This document shows, piece by piece, positions 1-11,697 of a DNA stretch of 64,000 nt. The notes beneath the pieces are model-generated. The model was not told where the DNA came from and did not search any database. It saw only the letters and a list, made by a program, of their open reading frames with translations. Numbering within the stretch: the first letter of the stretch is position 1; each line of letters begins with the position of its first letter. This DNA comes from Pseudomonas fluvialis (GTDB taxonomy: Bacteria > Pseudomonadota > Gammaproteobacteria > Pseudomonadales > Pseudomonadaceae), in assembly GCF_014207935.1 (NCBI RefSeq), contig NZ_JACHLL010000002.1, forward strand, positions 553,865 through 617,864. Reading direction: 5' to 3'. A program made the translations under genes and the position numbers.

Positions 1-380
1 CCGTATTCCAGTCGCTGCTGCTGCTGATTCAGGATCATCAGCTCAAACACAAGCACCCCTCCGGCCTGATCCGCAACTTCCCGCCGCTACAAACCATGGA
101 AAGTCTGCTGTTCAGCTTTCTTCTGGCCGGCTGGCTGCTACTGTCGCTGTCACTGATTTCCGGCTGGATCTACGTAGACAACCTGTTTGGCCAGCATCTG
201 GCGCACAAGACCGTCCTCTCCTGCTTTGCCTGGGTGGTGTTCGCCGTGCTGCTCTGGGGCCGCCACCAGCTTGGCTGGCGCGGTCATACCGCGATTCGCT
301 GGACCCTGGCCGGCTTCCTGCTGTTGATGCTGGCTTACTTCGGCAGCAAGCTGGTCCGCGAATTTATCCTGCACATTTGA
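1..380 (+). CDS. Cytochrome c assembly (YpjD/CcsA-like) protein, 3' part only
   Basis: The frame is open from base 3 to the TGA at 378-380, so this is the C-terminal end of a gene that starts before the window. The visible part is strongly hydrophobic, with at least three membrane spans and the sequence WGRHQLGWRGH between two of them. That pattern, with a Trp-rich periplasmic loop, matches the end of the inner-membrane CcsA/YpjD family, which is related to haem-handling cytochrome c assembly proteins. In Pseudomonas this gene usually sits beside ffh (from memory). An internal ATG at 96 is in frame but reads through a membrane span, so it is not the true start. The next gene converges, with 12 bases between stops. 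Confidence 0.75.
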   Translation, partial: VFQSLLLLIQDHQLKHKHPSGLIRNFPPLQTMESLLFSFLLAGWLLLSLSLISGWIYVDNLFGQHLAHKTVLSCFAWVVFAVLLWGRHQLGWRGHTAIRWTLAGFLLLMLAYFGSKLVREFILHI

Positions 381-392
381 GCTGAGCCCCCC

Positions 393-1133
393 CTAACGAC
401 GGGCTACTACTCCCGCCCGCTCAAGCCGCTCGGCCAGCGCCTGCGCCCATACGGCATAGCCGCGAGCGGAAGGATGATAGCCATCCGCCGCCAGGTACTC
501 GTCGGCAAACTGCAGATCCAGCGCGCAATAAGCATGCTCACGCGCCTCCGCCAACTGGCGCAGATCGCCATCGAGCAGGCGCGCCCGCGCACCCAGCACC
601 CGCCGCAACAAGGGCGGCAATGCGGTGAAATGCTGGATAGGCGGCACGGCGGTAAAGGCCACCTGCGCTCCCTGCCGGACAAAATGCTCGGCCAGCTCAC
701 TCAACGCCCGCTGCCAGGCACGACGCGCACTGAAGTGTGTGGTGTCGTTGACACCAAATACCAGTAACGCCAGATCAACCGCCGCCATGGCTTGCGGCAA
801 CAGCTGCTCACAGGCCTCGATGGCGGTAATGCCATTGACGCCCAGCGCCCGCCACTGCACTGGTCGCTGCAGCTGCTGTGCCAGAGACTCGGCCAACTGA
901 CCGCTGAGCGCCACCTGCTGCACCTCAACACCGACACCTGCCACCGTCGACTCACCCAGCAACAACAAACGCAGCGGAGCTCCACCCCACTCAGCGCCTG
1001 CCAACCCCTGCTGCGGTCCACCCGCAGGCGGCAGGCGCAAAGCATGCCGACGCGTGTGCAGCGCCTGCGGCAGCAACACCGGCAGCAGGGCGATGAACTG
1101 CAACCACCAACCCAGGCTGGCGCGCCGACTCAC
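393..1133 (-). CDS. SGNH/GDSL-type hydrolase, membrane-anchored
   Basis: A 246-residue protein of the SGNH esterase/lipase fold. The four family blocks are visible: GES with the nucleophile Ser62, the Gly/Asn block near GVNG (98-101), GVND with Asn129, and DGYHPS with Asp217 and His220. Residues 8-27 form one hydrophobic segment without an obvious cleavage site, so it is probably anchored in the inner membrane with the catalytic domain outside. The substrate cannot be told from sequence; acyl or acetyl ester cleavage is the family norm. The ATG overlaps the purT stop by four bases (ATGA), so the two are translationally coupled and this is the last gene of the run. Confidence 0.85.
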   Translation of the reverse strand: MSRRASLGWWLQFIALLPVLLPQALHTRRHALRLPPAGGPQQGLAGAEWGGAPLRLLLLGESTVAGVGVEVQQVALSGQLAESLAQQLQRPVQWRALGVNGITAIEACEQLLPQAMAAVDLALLVFGVNDTTHFSARRAWQRALSELAEHFVRQGAQVAFTAVPPIQHFTALPPLLRRVLGARARLLDGDLRQLAEAREHAYCALDLQFADEYLAADGYHPSARGYAVWAQALAERLERAGVVARR

Positions 1134-2311
1134 AACTCGATCTCAACCTCGGCAGCCGCGCGAGTCGCCTTGGCGCGCGCCGCATCGACGGTCACATCAC
1201 GCGCCAACGCCACACCCATGCGCCGCTGCCCGCTGACTTCCGGCTTGCCGAACAGGCGCAGCGCGGTATCCGGCTCGGCCAGCGCCGCCCCGAGATTGCC
1301 GAAGCTGACCTGCTGTGACTCACCGTCCACCAGGATCACCGCCGAGGCGGCAGGGCCGAGCTGGCGGATAGCTGGAATCGGTAGACCGAGAATGGCCCGT
1401 GCGTGCAGGGCGAACTCGGACAAGTCCTGGGAAATCAAGGTGACCAGACCGGTATCATGCGGACGCGGAGAAATCTCGCAGAACCACACCTGATCACCCT
1501 TGATGAACAGCTCGACACCGAACAGGCCGCGCCCGCCCAGCGCCCCTGTCACCGCCAACGCAATGCGCTCGGCCTCGGCCTGCGCCTTGGCGCTCATGGC
1601 TTGCGGCTGCCAGGACTCGTGGTAGTCGCCCTTGACTTGGCGATGACCGACCGGCGCACAGAAGGTGGTGCCGCCACTGTGGCGCACAGTGAGCAGGGCA
1701 ATTTCATAGTCAAAATCGATAAAACCTTCGACGATCACCCTCCCCTTGCCGGCACGCCCGCCCGCCTGAGCGTAATCCCAAGCCGCCTGCAGGTCGGCCA
1801 TGCTTTTCAACACCGACTGCCCCTTGCCCGAGGAACTCATGATCGGCTTGATCAGGCACGGGAAGCCCAGCGCCTGGACCGCCGCCCAGCATTCCTCGAA
1901 GGAGTCGGCGAAACGGTATGGCGACGTCGGCAGCCCCAGCTCCTCGGCGGCCAGACGACGGATACCCTCGCGATTCATGGTCAGCTGCGCGGCGCGTGCC
2001 GTCGGAATCACCGTAAAGCCTTCTGCTTCCAACTCAACCAGAGTGTCGGTGGCAATCGCCTCGATCTCTGGCACGATGAAGTGCGGCTGCTCCTTGAGAA
2101 TCACCGCGCGCAGGGCATCACCATCGAGCATGTTGAGCACATGACTGCGGTGCGCCACCTGCATGGCGGGGGCATTGGCATAGCGATCCACGGCAATCAC
2201 CTCGCAGCCCAGGCGCTGCAGTTCGATGACCACTTCCTTGCCCAGCTCCCCGGCCCCGCAGAACAACACGCGGGTAGCCGTGGCGGACAACGGTGTTCCA
2301 ATGCGACTCAT
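1130..2311 (-). CDS. purT: Formate-dependent GAR transformylase PurT
   Basis: Makes formyl-GAR from GAR, formate and ATP in purine synthesis, an alternative to the folate-dependent PurN step. The 393 residues match the family length. The N-terminus has the Rossmann-like pre-ATP-grasp motif [10 protein letters not shown], followed by an ATP-grasp domain with [12 protein letters not shown] (the Mg-ATP loop) and the late motif [10 protein letters not shown] that carries metal ligands. The start is set by GAGGAAATGCC just upstream of the ATG. It follows the DUF1289 gene by 30 bases and overlaps the SGNH hydrolase by four bases. purL lies 4 kb away on the same strand but in another unit. Confidence 0.97.
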   Translation of the reverse strand: MSRIGTPLSATATRVLFCGAGELGKEVVIELQRLGCEVIAVDRYANAPAMQVAHRSHVLNMLDGDALRAVILKEQPHFIVPEIEAIATDTLVELEAEGFTVIPTARAAQLTMNREGIRRLAAEELGLPTSPYRFADSFEECWAAVQALGFPCLIKPIMSSSGKGQSVLKSMADLQAAWDYAQAGGRAGKGRVIVEGFIDFDYEIALLTVRHSGGTTFCAPVGHRQVKGDYHESWQPQAMSAKAQAEAERIALAVTGALGGRGLFGVELFIKGDQVWFCEISPRPHDTGLVTLISQDLSEFALHARAILGLPIPAIRQLGPAASAVILVDGESQQVSFGNLGAALAEPDTALRLFGKPEVSGQRRMGVALARDVTVDAARAKATRAAAEVEIEL

Positions 2312-2341
2312 GGCATTTCCTCAATCAGATAGGCAACAGAT

Positions 2342-2539
2342 TCAACCGGCCGGATGCAACAGCCCCTGCTGGCGGGCGCGCTCATGGCAACGGGCGAGCA
2401 CTTCGCGACGCTCGTGATTGTCCATGCGCCCCCAGCGGGTGATTTCAGCTGCCGTACGCTGGCAGCCGAGACAGATATCCTGCTCATCCAGCGCACAAAC
2501 ATGCACGCACGGAGAAGGTACGGGAGGCTCCTGGATCAT
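2342..2539 (-). CDS. DUF1289 small Cys-rich protein
   Basis: A 65-residue protein with the DUF1289 signature: Cys at 11 and 15, then the pair in ICLGCQRT, followed by EITRW and a basic helical tail. The four cysteines suggest metal or iron-sulfur binding, which is inference. The ATG overlaps the end of the carbonic anhydrase gene by four bases, so the two are coupled. The family is widespread in proteobacteria with no settled function. An overlapping frame on the same strand (2308-2502) lacks the cysteine pattern and was rejected. Confidence 0.88.
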   Translation of the reverse strand: MIQEPPVPSPCVHVCALDEQDICLGCQRTAAEITRWGRMDNHERREVLARCHERARQQGLLHPAG

Positions 2540-3057
2540 TCGTCCAGCGCCAGATCGCGCGCATAGCGTTGGGCGTTATGCACGTAGTGGGCGGCGCTGC
2601 CTTCCAGCATCTTTTTCTGCGCATCGGACAGCTCGCGCACCACCTTGCCCGGCGAACCCATCACCAGGCTGCCATCGGGGATTTCCTTGCCCTCGGCAAT
2701 CAGCGCATTGGCGCCGATGATGCAGTGTTTGCCGATTTTGGCACCATTGAGGATCACCGCATTGATGCCGATCAGGCTGTAGTCGCCGACCGTGCAGCCA
2801 TGCAGCATCGCGTTGTGGCCGATGGTCACGCCCTTGCCAAGGGTCAGAGGAAAGCCCATGTCGGTGTGCATCACCGTGCCATCCTGCACGTTGCTGTGCT
2901 CGCCGATATGGATCAGCTCGTTGTCACCGCGCAGTACCGCGCCAAACCAGACACTGGCGCCGGCCTCCAGACGAACCTTGCCCACCAGAGTGGCGTTAGG
3001 CGCAATCCAGCTTTCGGGGTGGGCTTCGACACGCGACTGCCCCAGACGGTATTTCAT
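2536..3057 (-). CDS. Gamma-class carbonic anhydrase family protein
   Basis: A 173-residue left-handed beta-helix protein with repeated hexapeptide turns. It keeps the three histidines used for metal binding in gamma carbonic anhydrases: His64 in TVMHTD, and His81 and His86 in GHNAMLHG. This is the YrdA/PaaY branch, in which CO2 hydration is known for some members and thioesterase activity has been reported for PaaY. The exact reaction here is therefore open. It is the second gene of the minus-strand run and is coupled by a four-base overlap to the DUF1289 gene. Confidence 0.88.
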   Translation of the reverse strand: MKYRLGQSRVEAHPESWIAPNATLVGKVRLEAGASVWFGAVLRGDNELIHIGEHSNVQDGTVMHTDMGFPLTLGKGVTIGHNAMLHGCTVGDYSLIGINAVILNGAKIGKHCIIGANALIAEGKEIPDGSLVMGSPGKVVRELSDAQKKMLEGSAAHYVHNAQRYARDLALDE

Positions 3058-3079
3058 CCTTTGCTCTCCTCAGCCCAGC

Positions 3080-3706
3080 TCAGCCGAGCTTGATAAAGTG
3101 TTCCGGCGGCTCATGGAGCGCAATGCCCGCATCGAACAGCAGGTTGACCAGCTCAACCACCATGATCGCCGTCAGCCCCCAGATCTTGAAGTCGCCATAG
3201 CGGTAACTGGGCACGTACCAGCTGCGCCCGAGGTAGTCGATGCGATGGGTCATCTCACGCGGGTCTTCGCGGAAAAAGGCCAGCGGCACGCTGAACACCT
3301 GGGCGATCTCGCCATCATTGGGCCGGTACTCGACGTAGTCCGGCACCAGACCGACGATCGGCGTGACCTTGATTCCATGCCGCGATACCAGACTGCTGAG
3401 AGGACCGAGCACTTCCACCAGACCAGGCGCCAGACCAATTTCCTCTTCGGCTTCACGCAGGGCCGTCATCACCAGATCGGTATCGGTATCGTCGCGGCGG
3501 CCACCGGGAAACGCCACTTCACCGCTGTGGGTGGAAAGACCATGGGCACGCAGAGTCAGCACCAGTTCGGGCTCATCACTGCGCGTGATCGGCACCAGCA
3601 CCGCGGCCTCGGGGAAATCGCTGGCCAGGGTCAGCTGTTGCGGTTGATAGCCCTGCACGCGGCGGAGCAGTTCATCCAGCATGATGGTTCTCGGACAGAC
3701 AGTCAT
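3080..3706 (-). CDS. NUDIX CoA pyrophosphatase (NudL/YeaB type)
   Basis: Hydrolyses CoA or related dinucleotides to a phosphopantetheine product and 3',5'-ADP. A NUDIX box is present (GGRRDDTD followed by TALREAEEEIGL), and the preceding VAFPGG stretch is typical of the CoA-specific subfamily. Reading from 3706 gives 208 residues. An in-frame ATG at 3682 starts MLDELLRR, which resembles remembered homologues and would give 200. Neither has a clear ribosome-binding site, so the start is uncertain. It is the first gene of the run ending at 393. The 133 bases up to the divergent gene at 3840 hold a TAGACT box but no matching -35. Confidence 0.88.
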   Translation of the reverse strand: MTVCPRTIMLDELLRRVQGYQPQQLTLASDFPEAAVLVPITRSDEPELVLTLRAHGLSTHSGEVAFPGGRRDDTDTDLVMTALREAEEEIGLAPGLVEVLGPLSSLVSRHGIKVTPIVGLVPDYVEYRPNDGEIAQVFSVPLAFFREDPREMTHRIDYLGRSWYVPSYRYGDFKIWGLTAIMVVELVNLLFDAGIALHEPPEHFIKLG

Positions 3707-3839
3707 GGGTAAATGATTGCACGATCACCGGCATCGCCCAAGGCCCCGATTCAGCCAAACTCACGCACCCGGCAAAGGTTGGCTCCCGCTACCCGGTGCT
3801 GCACTAGACTGATCTCATCACGCTGCGGAGTAGCCGATC

Positions 3840-4112
3840 ATGCAAATCCCCGAAGATGCCCTGACCAATCATGTGGTGACTATCTGCCTGCAAGGCGGCG
3901 CCACCCTCGGCCCGTTCAACGCCACCTGGAGCAAGGACAAAGGCGGCGATGTGCGCGAACTGAGCCGCGAATACGATCGCTTCCTGCAGGGCGGAGAACA
4001 AAAGCGCTTCAAGTTCCACCTGCACGACACCTACAGCAACTCGGTGCACACGCTGATTGTCGATTTCCGCCAGATAACCGGCATTTACGACCATATCCAG
4101 CTCAGCAGTTAA
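3840..4112 (+). CDS. Conserved hypothetical protein
   Basis: A soluble 90-residue protein with no signal peptide or membrane span. I recognise the sequence as one conserved in this genomic position in Pseudomonas but know no function. It is rich in polar and aromatic residues (KRFKFHLHDTYSNS) and reads like a compact beta-rich domain. GCGGAG sits about ten bases before the ATG. The zinc-ribbon NUDIX gene follows after 79 bases. Confidence 0.8.
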   Translation: MQIPEDALTNHVVTICLQGGATLGPFNATWSKDKGGDVRELSREYDRFLQGGEQKRFKFHLHDTYSNSVHTLIVDFRQITGIYDHIQLSS

Positions 4113-4191
4113 GGCTTTCAACTGGCGCTCCGTGGGATAAAGTAGGCCATCGGCTGCCCTGTGCGCAGCCTGGCCATCCCGAGGAGCCCCG

Positions 4192-4746
4192 ATGAAATTC
4201 TGCAGCCAGTGCGGCGGCCCCATCAGCCAGCGCATTCCCGCCGGTGACAACCGCCCGCGCCATGTCTGCGATCAGTGCTCCACTGTGCACTACCAGAACC
4301 CGCGCATCGTTGCCGGCTGCCTGCCGGTGTGGGGCGAGCAGGTCCTGCTGTGTCGCCGCGCCATCGAGCCGCGCCGCGGCTTCTGGACGCTGCCGGCCGG
4401 CTTCATGGAGAACGGCGAAACCCTGGAGCAGGCCGCCGCACGGGAAACCCTGGAAGAAGCCTGCGCACGCGTGGACAACCTGCGCCTGTACACCCTCTTC
4501 GACCTGCCGCACATCAGTCAGGTGTACATGCTGTTTCTCGCACAACTGCGCGATCTCGACTTTGCCGCCGGCGAAGAGAGCCTTGAGGTCAGGCTTTTCC
4601 AGCAACATGAGATCCCCTGGTCAGAGTTAGCTTTCCCCACGATCGGCCGCACTCTAGAATGCTACTTCGCCGATCGCGTGCAGCAGGTGTTCCCGCTGCG
4701 CAACGAGGCCATCGCGCCACTCTCGGCGACCCACAAGAAATCCTGA
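4192..4746 (+). CDS. Zinc-ribbon NUDIX hydrolase
   Basis: A 184-residue nucleoside-diphosphate-linked hydrolase. Residues 1-30 form a zinc ribbon with Cys4, Cys7, Cys26 and Cys29. The NUDIX box starts at Gly70 (GFMENGE) and ends in RETLEEA (84-90), with all acidic metal ligands present. The zinc ribbon plus YQNPR linker resembles the NudC-like NADH pyrophosphatase branch, but the protein is shorter than NudC, so ADP-ribose, FAD or NADH are possible substrates and I do not choose. CCGAGGAGC lies just before the ATG. Confidence 0.88.
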   Translation: MKFCSQCGGPISQRIPAGDNRPRHVCDQCSTVHYQNPRIVAGCLPVWGEQVLLCRRAIEPRRGFWTLPAGFMENGETLEQAAARETLEEACARVDNLRLYTLFDLPHISQVYMLFLAQLRDLDFAAGEESLEVRLFQQHEIPWSELAFPTIGRTLECYFADRVQQVFPLRNEAIAPLSATHKKS

Positions 4747-4780
4747 CCTTGCGGTCCCAGCTTCAGGGAAATTGCGTCAC

Positions 4781-5284
4781 ATGCGTTGGTTGCTAGCTGC
4801 TTTGTGTGTCTTCTTCACCGCGTTTTCGAGCGCCAGCGCCAGCCCGACGCTGTCCGGCAGCCGTATCGACAAGGTGCTGGTGGTCAAGTCCGAGCGCACG
4901 CTGCAGCTGATCCAGCGCGGCAAGGTACTCAAGTCCTATCGTGTCTCGCTGGGCAAGCAGCCCGACGGACCGAAGATGCGCGAAGGCGACCAGCGCACGC
5001 CGGAGGGCTTCTACTGGATCGACTGGCGCAAGACCAGCAGCAACTTCAATCTGGCCATGCACATCTCCTACCCCAATGCCCGCGACGCCGCCAAGGCCCG
5101 TGCCAAAGGCGTGCCGCCTGGTGGCATGATCATGATTCACGGCACCCCGATCGACGAGGAGTACCCCGAGTGGTACTTCAACACCCTGGACTGGACCGAA
5201 GGCTGCATCGCCATGAAGAACGCCGACATGCGCGAAGTCTGGAGCCTGGTCAAGGATGGCACGCTGATCGAGATTCGCCCCTGA
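4781..5284 (+). CDS. L,D-transpeptidase family protein (YkuD domain), secreted
   Basis: A periplasmic peptidoglycan cross-linking or anchoring enzyme of the YkuD fold. The first 20 residues are a signal peptide ending SASA. The catalytic pair is visible: His120 in MIHGTP and Cys142 in DWTEGCIAMKN. At 167 residues it has one catalytic domain and no LysM. ATG 4781 is preferred over an in-frame TTG at 4772, because AGGGAA at 4765-4770 is correctly spaced only for the ATG. A strong terminator follows at 5304-5330. Confidence 0.9.
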   Translation: MRWLLAALCVFFTAFSSASASPTLSGSRIDKVLVVKSERTLQLIQRGKVLKSYRVSLGKQPDGPKMREGDQRTPEGFYWIDWRKTSSNFNLAMHISYPNARDAAKARAKGVPPGGMIMIHGTPIDEEYPEWYFNTLDWTEGCIAMKNADMREVWSLVKDGTLIEIRP

Positions 5285-5303
5285 ACCATCCAGACCCGCA
5301 ACT

Positions 5304-5330
5304 AAAAAGGCGCCCGTAGGCGCCTTTTTT
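5304..5330 (+). terminator. Rho-independent terminator after the L,D-transpeptidase gene
   Basis: AAAAAGGCGCC, loop CGTA, GGCGCC and then a run of six T. It sits 20 bases past the transpeptidase stop. It reads almost equally well on the other strand and can serve the converging YqfO-like gene, which ends at 5344. Confidence 0.92.
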
Positions 5331-5343
5331 CATGACTGAATGC

Positions 5344-5661
5344 TCAGAACTGCAAATCAGACAGGCGCCAGACCTCGAAAGCCGGGGTCTGGTAGGGATG
5401 ACTGCCCTTGAGCGCCTTGACCACGGCATGGATCAGCTCATCAACCACCACCAGCTCGACCTTCCACTCGCTGACCTGCTCAACAGCACCGACCGCCCCC
5501 ACAAACGGCTCGCTACCTTCCAGCGGTCGGAACTGTCCCTGCCCCAGCACCTGCCAGCAGCAACTGTCGTACTGACCAATGCGCCCGCCGCCAGCAGCAA
5601 ACACCGCAGCCTTGACGGGCTCCACATGACTATCAGGCACATAGAAGCACAGCTTGTACAT
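5344..5661 (-). CDS. YqfO/NIF3-related small protein
   Basis: A 105-residue protein starting MYKLCFYVP. It corresponds to the small alpha-beta domain inserted in YqfO/NIF3 proteins (PII/CutA-like fold) and found alone in Pseudomonas. Conserved signs are the GGGRIGQYDSC segment and the C-terminal HPYQTPAFEV. The function is unknown. The start at 5661 is fixed by GGAGG five bases upstream; an in-frame TTG at 5673 overlaps that site and is rejected. Confidence 0.87.
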   Translation of the reverse strand: MYKLCFYVPDSHVEPVKAAVFAAGGGRIGQYDSCCWQVLGQGQFRPLEGSEPFVGAVGAVEQVSEWKVELVVVDELIHAVVKALKGSHPYQTPAFEVWRLSDLQF

Positions 5662-5818
5662 CCACCCCTCCAAGATGCTGATTGCTCAACGGCGCGGTCA
5701 GCCGCAAGCGAACGACCAGGCGCAAACCTTGGAGGAATCCTGCCACAGATGCTGGCACTTTGCCTTAAATCGGAGTTAAGCCTGCTGAGAGCCAGATCAC
5801 AGGAACACCCGACAAACG

Positions 5819-6100
5819 TCAGCGCGCTGAACCATCGCGACCGGTGAAACGGCGCCAGCGGGCCCGCCAGCCAGTAGCCGGCGGCGCATGGCTACCATCA
5901 CAGTAGGGCAACCGGGCCGAACGCCCGCAGCGGCAGAGCAGCAGCAAGCGCGCCTTGTCTGCCCTGAACTGAAGGGCGGCGACACATGCCTGATTACAAT
6001 CGGGAAGCGCGGACGAGCGCCCGCAGGTACATAGCGACAGGTGATCGCCCGGCTCGACCGGGCGCACCTCGGGAAGCAGGGGCGGCTGGGAATCGCTCAC
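5819..6100 (-). CDS. Two-motif CDGSH-type iron-sulfur protein
   Basis: A 93-residue protein starting at a GTG (reads MSDSQPPLL). It carries two iron-sulfur motifs of the CDGSH family. The second is canonical, with Cys56, Cys58, Cys67 and His71 in YCDGSH. The first has Cys24, Cys26 and Cys35 but ends in CNQAC, so the usual His is replaced by Cys39. Such proteins bind 2Fe-2S clusters and act in electron or cluster transfer; the partner is unknown. The C-terminus is Arg-rich. It begins 19 bases after the purL stop and is probably cotranscribed. An upstream extension of the same frame runs into purL and lacks family similarity. Confidence 0.87.
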   Translation of the reverse strand: MSDSQPPLLPEVRPVEPGDHLSLCTCGRSSALPDCNQACVAALQFRADKARLLLLCRCGRSARLPYCDGSHAPPATGWRARWRRFTGRDGSAR

Positions 6101-6119
6101 ACCCACCGCCCCACGCGAC

Positions 6120-9100
6120 TTACTCGACCCAGACCCGCGCGTTGCGGAACATGCGCATCCAGCCGCCGTCTTCCTGCCACTCATCCGGGCGCCAGGAGTT
6201 CTGCACGGCACGGAACACACGCTCCGGGTGCGGCATCATGATGGTCACGCGACCGTCACGGTTGCACAGGCCGGTGATACCGCGCGGCGAACCGTTGGGG
6301 TTGGCAGGGTAGGTTTCAGTGACCTTGCCATGGTTGTCGATAAAACGCATGGCCACCGTTCCGGAGAGATCAGCCTCGAGCAGGGCTTCCTCGCTCTCGA
6401 ACTCGGCATGTCCCTCACCGTGAGCAATGGCGATAGGCAGGCGCGAGCCGGCCATACCGCGCAGGAAGATCGACGCCGACTCCTGCACCTGAACCATGGC
6501 CACGCGCGCCTCGAACTGCTCCGAGCGGTTGCGCACGAAATGCGGCCAGGCCTCGCTGCCCGGAATCAGCTCATGCAGGTTGCTCATCATCTGGCAGCCG
6601 TTGCACACGCCAAGAGCAAAGCTGTCCTTGCGCTCGAAGAACGCCTGGAAAGCATCACGGGCGCGGTTATTGAACAGTACCGACTTGGCCCAGCCCTCAC
6701 CGGCACCCAGCACGTCGCCGTAGGAGAAACCGCCACAGGCCACCAGGCCCTTGAACTCTTCCAGACTGACGCGACCGGCTAGGATATCGCTCATGTGCAC
6801 ATCAATGGCGCGGAAGCCGGCGCGGTCGAAAGCCGCCGCCATCTCGACCTGACCGTTGACGCCCTGCTCGCGCAGGATGGCAACCTGCGGACGCACACCA
6901 CTCTTGATGTAGGGCGCGGCGATGTCCTGATTGACGTCGAACGACAGCTTGACCGACAAGCCCGGATTGTCTTCGTCGAGCAGGTTGTCAAATTCCTGAT
7001 CGGCGCACACGGCGTTATCGCGCAGACGCTGGATCTGGTAGCTGGTCTCGCTCCAGGTGCGCTGCAGCACGCGGCGCGAGCCGCTGAAAAGCTGCTGACC
7101 ATTGAGGGTCAGCACTACCTCGTCGCCATTGACCGGCTGACCGAGCACGGCCACACAGTCACCCAGGCCCGCAGCACTGAACTGCGCCAGCACCTCTTCG
7201 CTGTCGTCCTGATGCACCTGAATCAGTGCACCCAGCTCTTCGTTGAACAGTACCGCCGCGGCTTCCGCCGCAGTATCGGCCAGCGCATCGAGGTTCAGAT
7301 TCAGGCCGCAGTGACCGGCGAACGCCATTTCCACCGCCGTGGCCAACAGGCCGCCGTCGGAGCGGTCGTGATAGGCGAGCAGCTTGCCATCGGCATTCAG
7401 GCCCTGGATCACGGCGAAGAAGGCCTTGAGATCCTCGGCATCATCGACATCCGGCACCTGGCGGCCGAGCTGGCCGTAGACCTGAGCCAGAATCGAAGCA
7501 CCCAGGCGATTCTGCCCGCGACCGAGGTCGATCAGGATCAGATCGGTCTCGCCCTTGTCCAGACGCAGTTGTGGGGTCAGGGTCTTGCGGATATCGGTGA
7601 CCGGAGCAAAGCCCGACACGATCAGCGACAGCGGCGAGGTCACGCTCTTCTCGCCCTGCTCATCCTGCCAGCGGGTCTTCATGGACATGGAGTCCTTGCC
7701 GACCGGAATGGTGATGCCCAGCGCCGGGCACAGTTCCATGCCCACCGCCTTCACTGTGTCGTACAGGCGCGCGTCTTCACCCGGGTGGCCGGCAGCGGCC
7801 ATCCAGTTGGCCGACAGTTTGATGTCAGACAGCTGGGCAATGCTGGAAGCAGCCAGGTTGGTCAGGGTTTCACCAATGGCCATGCGCCCGGAGGCGGCGG
7901 CATCGAGCAGCGCCATCGGCGTGCGTTCACCCATGGCCATGGCTTCACCGGTGTAGACGTCGAAGCTGGTGGCGGTCACGGCACAGTCGGCCACCGGCAC
8001 CTGCCACGGGCCGACCATCTGATCGCGCGCTACCAGACCGGTAATGGTGCGGTCGCCAATGGTGATCAGGAAGTTCTTGCTGGCCACTGCCGGGTGATGC
8101 AGAACACGACTGATGGCCTCGCTCAGATCGATCTGCGCGGCATTGAACCCATCGCCCAGCGCCTCTTCACGTAAAGCGCTGCGGTGCATGCGCGGCGTTT
8201 TGCCGAGCAGTACGTTGAGCGGCATATCCACCGGCTTGTTGCCGAAATGGCTGTCGGTCACGGTCAGCTGCAGCTCTTCGGTGGCCTCGCCGACCACGGC
8301 AAACGGGCAACGCTCACGCTCGCAGATGGCCTTGAAACGCTCGAAGTCGGCGGCGTCCACGCTCAGCACGTAACGCTCCTGCGACTCGTTGCACCAGATT
8401 TCCAGCGGCGCCATGCCCGGCTCATCGTTGGGCACATTACGCAGTTCGAAACGACCACCACGACCGCCGTCGTTGATCAGCTCCGGCAGGGCGTTGGAGA
8501 TACCGCCGGCGCCGACGTCGTGAATGAACTTGATCGGGTTCTGCTCGCCCAGCTGCCAGCAGCGGTCGATGACTTCCTGACAGCGGCGCTCCATTTCCGG
8601 GTTGTCGCGCTGTACCGAAGCGAAATCCAGGTCAGCCGAGCTGGCACCAGTCGCCATCGACGAGGCAGCACCACCGCCCAGACCGATCAGCATGGCCGGG
8701 CCGCCGAGCACGATCAGTTTGGCACCGACCGAAATCTCGCCCTTCTGCACATGCTCCTCACGGATGTTACCCATGCCGCCGGCCAGCATGATCGGCTTGT
8801 GGTAGCCACGCACTTCCTCGCCGCGCGGGGTCGCCACGGACTGCTCGAAGGTACGGAAATAGCCGGTCAGAGCCGGACGGCCGAACTCGTTGTTGAACGC
8901 CGCGCCACCCAGCGGGCCTTCAACCATGATGTCCAGCGCGCTGACAATGCGCTCCGGTTTGCCGTAAGGCTTTTCCCACGGCTGCACAAAGCCCGGAATC
9001 TGCAGGTTGGAAACGGTGAAGCCGACCAGACCAGCCTTGGGCTTGGCGCCACGACCGGTAGCACCCTCGTCGCGAATCTCGCCACCGGAGCCGGTGGAAG

Positions 9101-10016
9101 CGCCGGGGAATGGCGCGATGGCGGTCGGGTGGTTGTGCGTCTCGACCTTCATCAGGATATGCACCGGTTCCTGAGACGCGGCGTATTCGCGGGTCTCGGG
9201 ATTCGGGTAGAAGCGCCCTGCAACGTTGCCGACGATCACCGCGGCGTTGTCCTTGTAGGCCGACAGCACTCCCTCGCCATGCATCTGGTAGGTGTTCTTG
9301 ATCATGCCGAACAGCGACTTGTCCTGAGCCTGACCGTCGATATCCCAGCTGGCATTGAAGATCTTGTGCCGGCAGTGTTCGGAGTTGGCCTGAGCAAACA
9401 TCATCAGCTCGACGTCATGGGGATTGCGCCCCAGCTCGGCGAAGCTCTGTACCAGGTAATCGATTTCGTCTTCGGCCAGTGCCAGACCCAGTTCGACGTT
9501 GGCCTTTTCCAGCGCAGCGCGACCGCCGCCGAGCACATCCACGGCCGTCAGCGGCTTGGGCTGGGCATGGCTGAACAGTGGCGCAGCCTCTTCCAGCGCA
9601 CCCAGTACCAGCTGGGTCATGCGGTCATGCAGACGGGAAGCAACGGCGCTCGCCTCGGCCTCGCTCAGCTCGCCACTCACGTAATAGGCGATACCGCGCT
9701 CCAGGCGCTGAATCTTGGCCAGACCGCAGTTGCGCGCGATATCGCTGGCCTTGCTCGCCCACGGAGAGATGGTGCCAAAGCGCGGCACCACAAGAAACAG
9801 ACGACCCGAAGGCTCCTGCACCGGCACACTCGGGCCGTACTTGAGCAGGCGCTCCAGCACCTGCTCCTCTTCGGCCAGGAGCTGCCCGGTCACATCGGCG
9901 AAGTGGGCAAACTCGGCGTACAGCCCGGTAACGCCAGGGGCAACCTGGGTCAGTTGGTCGAGCAGTTTGCCGTGACGGAAGGCGGAAAGGGCGGGAGCGC
10001 CGCGCAGGATGAGCAT
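6120..10016 (-). CDS. purL: Phosphoribosylformylglycinamidine synthase PurL
   Basis: Converts FGAR, glutamine and ATP to FGAM in purine synthesis. The 1298 residues match the large single-chain form of gammaproteobacteria. Order of parts: an N-terminal PurS-like and linker region, two AIRS-like ATP-binding halves (including [18 protein letters not shown] and [10 protein letters not shown]), and a C-terminal class I glutamine amidotransferase with nucleophile Cys in [12 protein letters not shown] and the His/Glu pair in PHPERVFR. Upstream at 10084-10089 is a TAGAAT -10-like box about 70 bases before the ATG, the likely promoter. The CDGSH-type gene follows closely. Confidence 0.98.
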   Translation of the reverse strand: MLILRGAPALSAFRHGKLLDQLTQVAPGVTGLYAEFAHFADVTGQLLAEEEQVLERLLKYGPSVPVQEPSGRLFLVVPRFGTISPWASKASDIARNCGLAKIQRLERGIAYYVSGELSEAEASAVASRLHDRMTQLVLGALEEAAPLFSHAQPKPLTAVDVLGGGRAALEKANVELGLALAEDEIDYLVQSFAELGRNPHDVELMMFAQANSEHCRHKIFNASWDIDGQAQDKSLFGMIKNTYQMHGEGVLSAYKDNAAVIVGNVAGRFYPNPETREYAASQEPVHILMKVETHNHPTAIAPFPGASTGSGGEIRDEGATGRGAKPKAGLVGFTVSNLQIPGFVQPWEKPYGKPERIVSALDIMVEGPLGGAAFNNEFGRPALTGYFRTFEQSVATPRGEEVRGYHKPIMLAGGMGNIREEHVQKGEISVGAKLIVLGGPAMLIGLGGGAASSMATGASSADLDFASVQRDNPEMERRCQEVIDRCWQLGEQNPIKFIHDVGAGGISNALPELINDGGRGGRFELRNVPNDEPGMAPLEIWCNESQERYVLSVDAADFERFKAICERERCPFAVVGEATEELQLTVTDSHFGNKPVDMPLNVLLGKTPRMHRSALREEALGDGFNAAQIDLSEAISRVLHHPAVASKNFLITIGDRTITGLVARDQMVGPWQVPVADCAVTATSFDVYTGEAMAMGERTPMALLDAAASGRMAIGETLTNLAASSIAQLSDIKLSANWMAAAGHPGEDARLYDTVKAVGMELCPALGITIPVGKDSMSMKTRWQDEQGEKSVTSPLSLIVSGFAPVTDIRKTLTPQLRLDKGETDLILIDLGRGQNRLGASILAQVYGQLGRQVPDVDDAEDLKAFFAVIQGLNADGKLLAYHDRSDGGLLATAVEMAFAGHCGLNLNLDALADTAAEAAAVLFNEELGALIQVHQDDSEEVLAQFSAAGLGDCVAVLGQPVNGDEVVLTLNGQQLFSGSRRVLQRTWSETSYQIQRLRDNAVCADQEFDNLLDEDNPGLSVKLSFDVNQDIAAPYIKSGVRPQVAILREQGVNGQVEMAAAFDRAGFRAIDVHMSDILAGRVSLEEFKGLVACGGFSYGDVLGAGEGWAKSVLFNNRARDAFQAFFERKDSFALGVCNGCQMMSNLHELIPGSEAWPHFVRNRSEQFEARVAMVQVQESASIFLRGMAGSRLPIAIAHGEGHAEFESEEALLEADLSGTVAMRFIDNHGKVTETYPANPNGSPRGITGLCNRDGRVTIMMPHPERVFRAVQNSWRPDEWQEDGGWMRMFRNARVWVE

Positions 10017-10083
10017 TGTCAGAACAGCCTCTGGAGACGATGACGGTGGGGGTCGACCAATTGGTGACCCTCAGAGGCCGTGC

Positions 10084-11686
<1,603 letters not shown>

Positions 11687-11697
11687 TCACGCCCGTA

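Noticed and set aside
4244..4630. Alternative Arg/Ser-rich frame inside the zinc-ribbon NUDIX gene
   Set aside because: It is another frame of the same strand with biased composition. The NUDIX frame has the zinc ribbon, the catalytic box and a ribosome-binding site.
8184..10043. Open frame of about 619 codons on the plus strand opposite purL
   Set aside because: It is a GC-rich antisense shadow: His/Gln/Arg-rich, no recognisable domain, and fully covered by the conserved PurL.
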